From Diplolepis rosae (lineage: Eukaryota > Arthropoda > Insecta > Hymenoptera > Diplolepididae), in assembly GCA_030998225.1 (NCBI GenBank), contig JAPYXD010000698.1:6861001-6925000 (forward strand): DNA of 64,000 bases. Direction: 5' to 3'. The notes under the pieces are model-generated. The model was not told the DNA's origin. It worked only from the letters and a program-made list of their open reading frames with translations, and made no database searches. The position numbers and the translations under genes are program-made. Position 1 is the first letter of the stretch, and the number at the start of each line of letters is the position of its first letter. Of the stretch, positions 23,186 through 34,283 are shown in pieces.

Positions 23186-26100
23186 ATGAACGGTAAGAAA
23201 TATATGGGGCCGCCGGCCAAAAAAGTAAAAACTGGGTAGGTACCTATTTGTTATTCAAATTTTTAAGATAGGTTAGGAAATCTAACCTTCAATATTTTGG
23301 ACACTTCATTTTAAACTATATATATACATATTACTCTGTAAATAATAAACAAATAATTATAAATTGGAGTTTTAATTATAAATTCTTTAACTTTTTCTAC
23401 TTGCAATATAAAGTTTCAACAAAAAATCAATGTTTTGAATTAAGTTCAAGTTCAAACAATTAACTTCTCTACTGTGTTACTTTACTTTGTATTAACTTGT
23501 AAGTTAATACAAATTTTAATTAAATACCAATGGTTCATTGTATTCCTAAATTTATAAATTTTAGAGCTTGCAAAATTAAAAGTAAATTTACCAATAAGTC
23601 TAAATGAAACTATTATTTGTCAGAGATGATGATGATACTCCATCAACATTTGAGTCAGAATTGGCTTCCATGCTAGATTCAGTTGAGAACGAATTTGAAG
23701 AAACAGTTGTTGAGAAAGGAGAAGTAAGTTAATAATTATTTGTTACTAGCGTCATACTTCACTTAGGTTTTCATTTTCTAAATTAATCTAAATACTCATT
23801 AAATTGCAGAATATTTTTATAAAATTTTTCTGATATTAATATCTTGACTGTATTTTTAACTGTCGCTTAATTTGCATTCGAATCACGCGGTTCATTCTAA
23901 CATACCAACATATATATTGTGTAGTGTTATATGCAAAAATAATCTTATTAAAAAATGTTTGAATCTGACTGAAATTATGAAAAAATCTGTTTCTTTAAAA
24001 TTACCTATCTAAATTTTAATCTTGATAATGAACTGGTGTTTTCCGGAAAAGGTGAATTTTACTGTTCACTAAAATACTAAATACTTTAATGAAAATTAAA
24101 TTTTCTAATAGAGGAGGTTAATTGTCAATATAATTTGCAAATAAAATAAACTATTGATATTTTTAAATAGATTTCATACAAGAAAACCTGATTTTCCTTG
24201 TAATTAATAGTTTTACAAAAAATTGCAATTCTGAATTGATTGCTGACGATATTTACAATAAAATGTTGCATTGCTTAAAAAAAATCAAGCAATCAAAGTT
24301 AAACATTTTACCGAAAATTTTTTGTTTTTCATAGGGGCCAGAACAAGAAAATACTTCTGCAAAATGGAGCAGACCTCCTCCTCCTAGCTTGAATCCATCA
24401 AAAGACACTTTATGTTTTCAACAAATAGATGTCGATCATTATACAGGTAGATATTTTAAAATATAATAACGGCAATAAAGGAAAAATGTTCATGAAGTAT
24501 ATTGTAATATTGCATTTTTGTTTTTATTTTTATTTTATTTTTGTTCTAGATTCTCCGATAGCTGGCATGCCAGGAAGTACAGTTGGTCCTGTTCCAGTGA
24601 TGAGATTATATGGAGTTACTGAAGAAGGCAATTCAGTATGCTGTCATGTTCATGGATTTTGTTCATACTTTTTCGTTACTGCTCCACCTAAATTTACAGA
24701 TCAGCACTGCAGGCCGTTTATGGTATAGAAACGATCAAATAAAGCACTTACGATATACAATAAAAAATTGCGATAATGAGTCTTATAATTTTTGTGAATA
24801 GGAATCCCTTAACAAATCTGTTAAAAAGGATATGAGGTCAAACAATGACAACGTTCAAGATGCTATTTTGGCAGTAGAACTAGTTCAAAAACAAAGTGTT
24901 TATGGATACACAGGAGAAGAAAAATCACCATTTCTTAAAATTACTGTGGCTTTGCCAAAGTTGATAGCGCCCTGTAAAAGATTGTTAGAAACCGAAGTTG
25001 TTTATTCTGCTTTTAATCACACCTACCAGGCTTTTGAAAGCAATATCGATTTCGATATTAGGTGAGTCTTAAAAAATAATTTTTTTCATATTTTGATTAC
25101 TGCATAAAATATTTAATTTGTAACTTTTAAATTTTCTACTACTGTAAAACAAAAATATTATATTTTAGGTTTATGGTCGATACTCACATGGTTGGATGCT
25201 CATGGATCGAATTAAAACCTGGAAAATGGAAGTTACGTGGTCATTTCAATCACTATTTGTCTATCACTTCAAGATGTCAGTTAGAGGTTGATGTAGCTTG
25301 GGATGCACTTGTAGCACACGCACCTGAAGGTGAATGGTCTAAGGTTGCACCTTTTAGAATCCTCAGTTTCGATATCGAATGTGCTGGCCGCAAAGGTAGA
25401 TTTTTAAATGGAAAGATTTGCCTAAATGATTTTAAAATGTCTTACGAAAGACCCTTTTTCCATTTTCAGGAATTTTCCCCGAGCCGAACCATGATCCTGT
25501 AATCCAAATTGCAAATATGGTGATCAAACAAGGTGAAAATGAACCTTTTTTACGAAATATTTTCACTCTAGACACCTGTGCACCTATCGTCGGATGTCAG
25601 GTCCTCAGTTACCAAACCGAACAAGAAATGCTGCAGGTAAAACTGAATAACAATGAGGTAATTTAACTGGACAATTGAATTTAACTTAACTTGCTTAATT
25701 TGTTGTAGAAATGGTCAGAATTTATCAGGCAATTGGACCCAGACATTTTCACTGGTTACAACATAAATAATTTCGATTTTCCTTACTTAATTAACCGAGC
25801 CCAGTACTTGAAAGTAAAAGACTTCAATTTTCTGGGAAGAATAAAGAATATTAAATCAGTTATCAGAAATCAAGTGCTTCAAAGCAAGCAAATGGGACGC
25901 CGAGAGAATAAGCACGTCAACTTTGAAGGAAGAGTACCTTTCGATTTATTATTGGTAACTGTTTTTAACATTTCATTCAATAATTATAAAAAGGAAAAAA
26001 AATAAAAAGCAATAACATTTTTCACATATAATAATAGGTCTTGGTGCGCGACTATAAATTGAGATCCTATTCGTTGAATGCGGTAAGTTACCACTTTCTG

Positions 26101-28709
26101 CAGGAACAGAAAGAAGACGTACACCACAGTATTATTACAGATTTACAAAAAGGAACTGCACAGACTCGTCGTCGACTGGCTGTATATTGTCTGAAAGATG
26201 CGTATTTGCCTCTTAGACTATTAGATAAATTGATGTGCATTATTATATACATGGAGATGGCACGAGTGACTGGAGTCTCTTTGTCTACTCTATTGACAAG
26301 AGGTCAACAAATTAAAGTAGTTTCTCAACTTTTAAGAAAAGTAAATTAATATTTCTTGGTAATTTAAATAAGATAGTTGATAGAATATATGGCATGATAC
26401 GGAGAAACTGACCTAATTTCCCCCAAAATCGATTATGGGATTTTGAACGTTTCTGATACTTGAGGACATGCTCTATCGAATGAGTCACGTCTCAGGTCTC
26501 CAAAAAATTTATTTTTTAGCGAAAGTGACGTTTGAAAGTAAGACTGCTTCGAAAAGGCAAAATATTACCTGCAAGTCGAGACTCCGTTTAGTTCCCCCTC
26601 TACTTAGAAGCATCCTGTGGTCTGACAGCAAGACCCTGAGTTTAAACGGAGAAGAAGGTACGGAATTATTCTCAGTGCAGAGAATAGACAACGGAGGGTA
26701 ATTACGGCTACCTGCTCAAACTTTTGAAAAAAGATTTTTTTCTTTTCCTGCGTTTCCTCCGGTATTTCGTGAGGGGCTGCTAGGTCGGTTTCATTGTACC
26801 GCGCCACATACTATTCCTTACTAATATCATTTTCCCATATTTTTTAGACTAAAGAGCAAGGATATCTTATACCAACTCATCAGGGGCAAGGATCAGACGA
26901 ACAATTTGAAGGAGCAACTGTTATCGAGCCAAAACGCGGATATTACAACGACCCGATCGCGACTTTAGATTTTAGTTCTCTATATCCAAGTATTATTATG
27001 GCTCACAATTTGTGTTATACGACATTGCTAACTTCTAGTTCACAACATAAGTTACAACTGCCTGATGGTCGAGTTACCAAAACTCCTCATAACTCTATGT
27101 TCGTAAAGTCCTCCGTAAGAAAAGGAATTCTTCCAGAGATTTTGGAAAATTTATTAACTGCGAGAAAAGTGGCAAAAGCAGAGTTGAAAAAAGAAGAAGA
27201 TCCTTTAAAAAAGAAAGTTCTGGACGGAAGACAATATGCTTTGAAAGTATCTGCAAATTCTGTCTACGGGTTCACGGGGGCGCAATTGGGGAAACTACCA
27301 TGCTTAGAAATATCAGCTGTGAGAATATCTCTCTTATAAAATTTAAAAAATTATAAATTTTTGAATTGCATTGTTCAAATCATAAACCAATTTTTACTTT
27401 TAGAGCGTGACTGCTTATGGACGGATGATGATCGAACGCACAAAGCAGGAAGTAGAAGAGCATTACTGCCAAAAGAACGGATATAAGCACGATGCTAACG
27501 TCATCTATGGAGACACTGATTCCGTGATGGTCAAGTTTGGCGTCAAGGATATTCGAGAAGCAATGGAACTTGGAAAAGAAGCTGCTGAATATGTTTCTTC
27601 AAAATTCATTAAACCAATTAAATTAGAATTCGAAAAGGTCTATTATCCTTATCTTTTGATTAATAAAAAACGTTACGCTGGTCTTTATTTTACAACGCCA
27701 GAAAAATACGATAAAATGGATTGCAAGGGATTGGAAACTGTTCGGAGAGATAATTGTCCATTGGTAGCGAATATGATGAATACCTGCTTGCAAAAGCTCC
27801 TTATCGACAGGTATAATTAATTGCTTTTTAATACTTGAAAATTTAAAGTAATTAATCTGTATAATTTGTTTCTATTTTATAGAAATCCAGATGATGCAGT
27901 AGACTACGCAAAACAAGTAATCAGTGATCTCCTCTGTAATAGAATTGATATATCTCAGCTTGTGATTACGAAGGAATTAACAAAAACTGACTACACAGCG
28001 AAACAAGCTCATGTTGAGTTGGCAGCAAAAATGAAGAAACGAGACGCTGGAACATCCCCAAAGCTTGGAGATCGAGTCCCTTACGTTTTTATAAACGGAC
28101 CCAAGGGAACTCCTGCTTATCAGAAAGCAGAAGATCCTATTTACGTTTTAGAGAATAACATTCCCATTGACACAAATTACTATTTACAGAATCAATTGTC
28201 GAAGCCCCTAGTGCGAATTTTCGAACCGATTCTTGGAGACAAGGCAGAATCTCTTCTCCTGAAGGGTGAACACACTCGAACGAAGACTATCGCTACATCT
28301 CGAGTTGGAGCTCTGATTGCTTTCACCAAGAAAAAAGAAACCTGTATTGGCTGCAAAGCAGTTTTAACACCAGATAGGGAAAAGCTAGCCCTTTGTAAAT
28401 TCTGCGAAGAAAAACAAGGGGAATTCTTCGTAAAGGAAATCGCTGCAGGCAGGAAGCTTGAGGAGAAATTTTGTAGGCTGTGGACTGAATGCCAAAGATG
28501 CCAAGGAAGTCTTCATCAGGAAGTCCTATGCACTAGGTTATTATATTTTTGATGGTAATAATTTGATGTAATTTTAGATATCTTTAAAAATAATTTTCGT
28601 TGGTATTTTCAGTCGTGATTGTCCTATTTTTTACATGAGGAAGAAAGTGCAAATGGATTTAGACACACAAATGAAGAGAATTGACCGATTCGGTGTTCCC
28701 GATTGGTAA
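23186..28709 (+). CDS. PolD1: DNA polymerase delta catalytic subunit
   Basis: Thirteen coding exons: 23186-23235, 23624-23723, 24335-24446, 24550-24722, 24802-25061, 25169-25395, 25470-25636, 25709-25954, 26038-26340, 26848-27318, 27404-27810, 27883-28536 and 28613-28709, giving 1088 residues, close to the fly (1092) and human (1107) proteins as I recall them. Exonuclease motifs: Exo [11 protein letters not shown], Exo [13 protein letters not shown], Exo [16 protein letters not shown]. Polymerase motifs: [40 protein letters not shown]-terminal CysA (CIGCKAVL...CKFC) and CysB (CQRC...CTSRDCP) cluster ligands are all present; CysB holds the 4Fe-4S cluster that binds the B subunit. This is the lagging-strand and repair polymerase with 3'-5' proofreading. 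All catalytic acidic residues are intact. Confidence 0.98.
26341..26847. other. Intron 9 of PolD1 with a less AT-rich insert
   Basis: Of the PolD1 introns this one has a GC-richer middle (about 26540-26820), for example CCTCCGGTATTTCGTGAGGG. Partial inverse matches (CTCCGTTTA at 26582 and TAAACGGAG at 26643) suggest an old insertion. No terminal repeats or family could be assigned. Confidence 0.35.
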
Positions 28710-28967
28710 TTGCATAAGAAAATCAAGTAATTGAATTTTAAATTGTGAACGGTATATTTATGTTAGTTTTTATTTATTTTACTTTTCGACATTTGCAGGT
28801 GTATATATTTGTAATTTTCATGCCCATTTATACGCATTCAATCATAAATACAAAATTTAGATTTTTAATTATAATTTCTACTGTCTTCTAGTACTTTTTA
28901 AATTTTGAGCAAGATTCATTCCTCTTGATATAGCAATCGGCACAAAAATGAAAGTTACGTGTAGCTA

Positions 28968-29046
28968 TTAAGGGCATGTAATACTTAGGAGATTAGCAAA
29001 TTTGATTGATTTTAGGTCTCTACATGTTTGTATCACATGCCCTTAA
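28968..29046. mobile_element. Short MITE, TTAAGGGCATGT family (79 bp)
   Basis: TTAAGGGCATGTAATACTTA at the left and TATCACATGCCCTTAA at the right, with TTAA at both edges. It appears to be little more than the two ends of the family joined, and lies between the convergent PolD1 and C1QBP genes. Confidence 0.65.
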
Positions 29047-29393
29047 CCGCGCAACATTCATGATGTTGGTGAGATAAGCAGAATAGAGGATCATTAAAAC
29101 CCGAAGAGTTTAGAGCGAGATTCTACTGTATAACATTGAATAAAAATGAATTTTCCGTAAAAAATATATTTTAATTTTGAATTTAGTTTCGGTTTTCAAA
29201 CACTAATATATATCTAAATGCAAAAAGTAAAATATGTTATATCATTCGAAACTAAATACACACCGTAGTTCGTTCTAACAAAATTAAAACAAAAAAGTTT
29301 ATGACTTATTTAATAATAGTATTATTCTGTTTTATGAATACATGACATTAAATTCGAAACGAGGTAACAAATTTCGTACAATAGTAAATGGAA

Positions 29394-30930
29394 TTATTTC
29401 GCTGTGGTGAACTTCGAAAGTCCTTCAAGCAAACTAATATACGCTGTGTGTTCGTAAGATGTGCTCAGCTCCATTATTTTTTCAGCTAATTCATTAGAGA
29501 TTCCCTTCTCTTCAAGATAATTCATTAGAAGATCATAGAGGTACTACGAAAAGATTAGATTTTAGATTCATTTAACATATTCAAGTTTTTATACGTGTGA
29601 TTTATTAATTGTAAGTTATACTCACGCCATCGATAATTTCTCCACTGACGGCGTAAACTTTGTCGGAATACTCGCCTTCATAAAGCGTTATTTCGTCAAT
29701 TCCGAAAATATCATCTGGAAATTAGTAATAATATTCCTTAGAATGTTTCTTTTTTCATGTGAATTTCGATTCTTTAAGTTATGTTTGAGAATGTCGCATT
29801 TCTAAAACATACTTTGATTTAAAAAATCAAAGCACACTTCTTTTAGTAATACTTTTTTTTTCCAAAGATTAATTATCAGTTTGACAAAAATAAAAACATG
29901 CCAACTGTACTCAACACTTTGGATAATCAAGTGAAAATTGATTATTTCAATAAAGCTTAATTTCATACTGTAGTTATCATCTGCTCCTGATGCTCCAGGT
30001 TCGCTATTATAAGAACAAGTGAATGATAATGTTTGGTTTCCTCTGACGATGTCTATTTCGAAATTTGGTTTGCTCTTCATTTCTCCAATATCAGGTTTAT
30101 CATCTTGAGGGTCAATTTCAGGCTCACCAGAATCTGCGTCGACTGTGTGATTGATATTAAAAGAAATTGTGATGCTGTAAAAAGTAAATTATTATTTGTG
30201 TACTTACAAATTAACACACAAAATAATTTTCAGACAAACTGTAAAAACAAGATTTCAGAAAAGGTAATAAAACTTACGTTTCGTTATTATCTTTTTTAAC
30301 AAGACTGACTTCAGCTCCATCGAGCGATACTTTAAATCCATCAAGTTCTGTGGGAATTGTCTTTAACTTTTGTGCTTTCTTCTCTGCTACGATTTCTTCT
30401 GCGAGAAATTCCACTAATTCTTTCTCAGCTACAATGAGGATTGAATATTTGGATACATTTTTTTTAACTTGTAGAATTAAAATGCTTTAAATTCAATTTT
30501 ACTTACGTATCATCCGTAATAAAAAAAAATTATCAATTACAGTTTACATTAATTTACAATATCATGACTAGATTTAGTTTCCTACGTTGAGAATGGATGC
30601 TAAAAAATACGACAAAATTACCTATATACACGGTCTAAAACAAGAAAAAAAACTTTTCGCATATAGTAAAATTAGTAGTCTTTAAAGACAATCAATAAAA
30701 AATATAGATTTACCTTTCGTGTGTGCTGCTCGGCAACCTCCGCATTCACAAAATTCATTGTGAACTTTTGTAACTCGTGCTGTTAGGCTAGGAGCATTAT
30801 GCTCAGGTCGACTGCACATGTTCCACAGCATTCGACTTATTTGACTATTGGTTTTTGTGGCATTAATTGTTGGCGACACAACATTTTTCAATGCTGTAAC
30901 TCTTAATACGTTTCTTACTATTCCGTTCAT
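29394..30930 (-). CDS. C1QBP: C1QBP/p32 (MAM33 family) mitochondrial protein
   Basis: Coding exons 30714-30930, 30278-30428, 29969-30174, 29626-29714 and 29394-29543 give 270 residues. The N-terminal 70 residues from the ATG at 30928-30930 are basic, with few acidic residues (MNGIVRNVLRVTALKNVVSP), as expected for a mitochondrial presequence. The mature part has the family blocks EFLAEEIVAEKKAQK, SLVKKDNNETITISFNINH, DIFGIDEITLYEG, LYDLLMNYLEEKGI and LAEKIMELSSTYEHTAYISL, in the same order as human C1QBP. Members form acidic doughnut trimers in the mitochondrial matrix and support mitochondrial translation. The open frame extends upstream to a GTG codon only, so the ATG given is preferred. 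Confidence 0.93.
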
Positions 30931-31440
30931 TGTTGTAAAATATTGTTTTATATTATCAACGTTTAAATAATCAAGCACAACGTAAAAATCGTCGACCGGC
31001 GTACAGGCTTCGCATTCCACGATCTAAAAAAGACAGCAAGAATGGGAAAATCGGAAGTGTTGCGAAATTCGCCATTTGCTTTTGACTAACGTAGTTTCCG
31101 TTTTGAATGCTTTTTATTCGATAAAGAAAATATTTAAATTAAATTGGGAAAATTTTCATAACATTTTTGGACAAATTTAGTTTTTTGACTATAAATAATT
31201 AGGCATTTTCACTTCATTAACAGATAACTTTACTTCGTCGAACACTGAGGGAATTTCTTCTATTGGAAATGTCTGAGAAGGGATCTCATTTTCAAATTTC
31301 CGCAGTAAAAAAGCATTTTTTAAAAGAACTGTATTGGTGAAAACATGTTTTATTATGCAAAAAGAATTAAACTGAATAATTAAACTCAGAATAAAAAATT
31401 TGGTAAAATTAGTCTGATTTATTTTGTATAATAAAACATA
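30931..31440. promoter_or_regulatory. Upstream region of C1QBP
   Basis: This should hold the C1QBP 5' UTR and promoter. It is AT-rich, and I could not pick out a core promoter motif. Repeat sequence begins at 31441. Confidence 0.35.
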
Positions 31441-32243
31441 AATGGTGCATTTATACCTCTGTCTGCTTGACCGGTACGGACAGAAAATACATATGGTCTG
31501 TCTTTTTTGCTCTTATGTATTTTCTGTCCGTAACGGTCAGGCAGACAGAGGTATAAATGCCCTAGTGAAAATAAACAGCCGTTTTTATGACCGTTGTAAT
31601 GGCATTTTTTATGGACGTTAAAACGGCCCTCAAATTGAAACCGTTTTGATGGCCATTAAAACGGCCGTTTTTATGACCGTTGTAATGGCATTTTTGATGG
31701 CCGTTAAAACGGCCCTTAAATTGAAAACGTTTTGATGGCCATTAAAACGGCCGTTTTTCTTCGGCAGCAGAATTTTTTCATTTATTATATTTATGATAGT
31801 TCCTGTGCCCCTGGCCTAGCGCAGATCGGGGAGTATTAAACTCGTCATAAAACACCTAGCCAGACCAGAGCCAAGCGACCCATTTAGATTACTACTCTGC
31901 TCTTCATTTGCCCGGTCAGGGAAATCCGGATGTGTGGTATGGCCCTAGCCAGGCTGAGTGTTTCATGACGAGTCTCGGCCAATTTAGCGAATTTGTGCAC
32001 AGCATTCGGATATTGAGCTTTGAACATTAGCAATCGTGTTCGATTAAACTGTTATTACAACCATTTATGAATTACTTATGGGAGAAAAATAGAAACTTTG
32101 CAGGCCAGGGGCACAGGAACTATCATAAATATAATAAATGAAAAAAATCTGCTGCCGAAGAGAAACGTCCGTTTCAATGGCCATAAAAAATGCCATTACA
32201 ACGCTCATAAAAACGGCCGTTTATTTTCACTAGGGTGCACCAT
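31441..32243. mobile_element. Hairpin element interrupted by a second foldback element
   Basis: The left part 31442-31559 is a near-perfect hairpin (ATGGTGCATTTATACCTCTG ... CAGAGGTATAAATG). The last 8 bases expected for its right arm, TGCACCAT, appear only at 32236-32243, on the far side of the element at 31560-32235. The hairpin was therefore whole before that insertion. Confidence 0.75.
31560..32235. mobile_element. 676-bp foldback element, CCCTAGTGAAAA termini
   Basis: Ends CCCTAGTGAAAATAAACAGC and the inverse (GGCCGTTTATTTTCACTAGG). Nearly the whole length folds back. The outer arms (to about 31760 and from about 32155) are built from iterated AAAACGGCC / ATGGCCATT motifs. An inner pair of arms (CAGCAGAATTTTTTCATTTA ... 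TAAATG) carries GTGCCCCTGGCC near the centre. TG flanks both ends. No coding sequence. Confidence 0.75.
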
Positions 32244-32503
32244 AACTAGTACAATTTTTTCAAGAAATGCTTCTTTATTGCAAAAATTTAAAAATAAGAT
32301 TCCTTCCTGTACATTCTTTCTTTCTTTCTTTGTCACTCCCAATTGAAAGCAGGGAGGAAAAGTGATAGCCTAGGTCATCCCTGTACATTCACGATGAAAG
32401 CAATAGACCTTTTCATCTTGAATAGGAAGTCGATGTGCGCAAACGCGGCTGCCATGGCACTTCCCGCGAAATTCATAAATTAGGTCATATTTTGGATATC
32501 GAC

Positions 32504-32673
32504 ATGTGTGCTGCAAGTGTACCTTATTCAAAAATAAATTTAAAGGAGAAAGATGTACCGGGTGCAATATTGCCACATAGAAAAGTGGAAAGCAACAGCA
32601 GTGAACAACTTCGAAGGTGGCTGAGTTGTCGAAAACAACTGACTACAGGAAGAAAACACGATTTAATTGCAAG
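32504..32673 (+). pseudogene. SAP-like domain exon of a transposon protein
   Basis: From the ATG at 32504 the frame runs MCAASVPYSKINLKEKDVPG to EQLRRWLSCRKQLTTGRKHD, ending at a donor AAG|GTGAGA. The LRRWLSCR-x4-GRKHDLI pattern recalls the SAP-like helix pair at the start of YqaJ-exonuclease proteins carried by some DNA transposons. No downstream exon can be followed. Function in the host is unlikely. Confidence 0.4.
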
Positions 32674-32898
32674 GTGAGAGGTTATGCTTTCATGATGCGT
32701 GATGTATGCTTTCTCATGTAAATATTCTATGAAAAATAATGTAATAATATAAAAAGTTTAAAAATCAGATTAGCACTTGTTGTTTTAATGATAAAAAGTA
32801 GTATATTTGAACTAATATCTACTTTTTTTATGAAAATGGTGAAGTATTTAATTGTTAATTAGAAGGCGTTAGGTGATGTGGAAATTTATATTTAATGA

Positions 32899-33256
32899 CC
32901 CTATTGAAAAATCCTATGTAGGATACCACATAAGAACTTACATAAGATCCTATGTATTTTAAAGTAATAATTTTCAACTTTACATTCTAATTCAAAATTT
33001 TCTAAATAATCTGATCTATATTATTTTCTTTTTATAATAAAAAATATCGTTAAAATGTATTTAGTAACTCATTAATGAAATTCTGCTGCTAGCATCCTGA
33101 TAGATCAGATTATTCAGAAAATTTTGAATTAGAATGTAAAGTCGAAAATTATTACTTTAAAATACATAGGATCTTATATAAGATCTTACACAGGATCTTA
33201 TGTAAGATCCTATATGAGATCCTATGTGGTATCCTACATAGAAATTTTCAATAGGG
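32899..33256. mobile_element. Foldback MITE, CCCTATTGAAAA termini, GA TSD
   Basis: A 358-bp hairpin from CCCTATTGAAAAATCCTATG to the inverse ending CAATAGGG, nested in ISL2EU-like element 1. The right arm iterates AGGATCTTATATA / AAGATCCTATGT. GA flanks both ends. Confidence 0.75.
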
Positions 33257-33811
33257 GAGTTATAATAAAGAAAAAGTATTTGTTATAAAATTTTCTGAAG
33301 AAATATACTCTGTATATATATATGTAACGCTGCCTTTTCTCGAAGATAAATGTTCAAATAAAAAAATAATTATTTCGAAATAAATAATATTTGTACGTAT
33401 TATTTCGTATTACTGCCTGTTGGTTTCGTTTTATTGTGCAAATTAATCGTTTAAAGAGAAAGAAGTTGATATATTTTTAATTTAATACAGATATTTTTAC
33501 GAATGTGAGAAATAAGATAAAATGACAGTAACATAAAGAAGTTGATGACGAGACTTCGATTTTGGTTCGAGAATATGGCAACCTTAAATTATATTTTCAC
33601 ACAATTTGAAGTTAAGATATCAAGTTTGTAAATAATTTTTTTTTTTACTCACTTTTCTACTTAAACTTTATCAAATTATTTTTTAAATAATATTATAGCC
33701 AATTCGTAATGTACTTTGCACTGAAATGACCTAATATTCACCGGAACTTGAATTATTTGAGACGCATGCGCACCAAAAAATATTCAAGATGAAAAGGTCT
33801 ATTCTTTCAGC

Positions 33812-33940
33812 AGGGTTGCGCACGTATCATACATTTTTTACGTCTCATACGTACGTAAAATACATTCGGAGTTTCAGGGTGTCATCCCATGTGGGCGTAA
33901 AATGCAAAGCAGAAAACGAACAGCCAATTACAAAAAAGCC
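33812..33940. mobile_element. CAGGGTTGC-end fragment
   Basis: CAGGGTTGCGCACGTATCAT followed by several TACGT motifs resembles the end of the hAT-like copies A-C but diverges after about 10 bp. The matching opposite end was not found, so this is a truncated or different relative. Confidence 0.4.
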
Positions 33941-34266
33941 ATGGAGACTAGATATAAGGAAACCAATCTCTTATGGCCGTACTTCACAAAACACGAAATG
34001 AAGTTCTGCCAAGTACATAGTTACAAACCTTCCCGATGAGGGCATGTGTGTTCCCTGGGTGCAAAATGGCGACGCCCAATACTTGATGTCAAAGTATTTA
34101 TCTTATATTTATTAGATTATTATAAACCGTGGATGCCGCCATTTTGCACCCAGGGAATACACGCGCCCTCATCGGGAAGTTTCCTATCTAAGTACTTGGC
34201 AGAACTTCATTTCGTGTTTTGTGAAGTACGGCCATAAGAGATTGGTCTCCTTATATCTAATCTCGA
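33941..34266. mobile_element. Inverted-repeat (hairpin) element, about 125-bp arms
   Basis: Left arm 33941-34070 (GAGACTAGATATAAGGAAAC ... CTGGGTGCAAAATGGC) is repeated in inverse at 34138-34266, with a spacer of about 70 bp. Arms are roughly 90 percent alike by eye. No coding sequence. Confidence 0.7.
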
Positions 34267-34283
34267 TGAGAAAAGCTTTCGAT

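Larger units (their letters stand above)
32405..33800. mobile_element. ISL2EU-like DNA transposon 1, AT TSD
   Basis: The left end AGACCTTTTCATCTTGAATA is matched in inverse at the right (TATTCAAGATGAAAAGGTCT), and AT sits at both outer edges. The 1396-bp element contains a SAP-like coding exon (32504-32673) and hosts a younger foldback at 32899-33256. The same termini bound 34284-35584. The superfamily call is an inference from the AT duplication plus SAP-like and THAP coding remnants. Confidence 0.6.
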
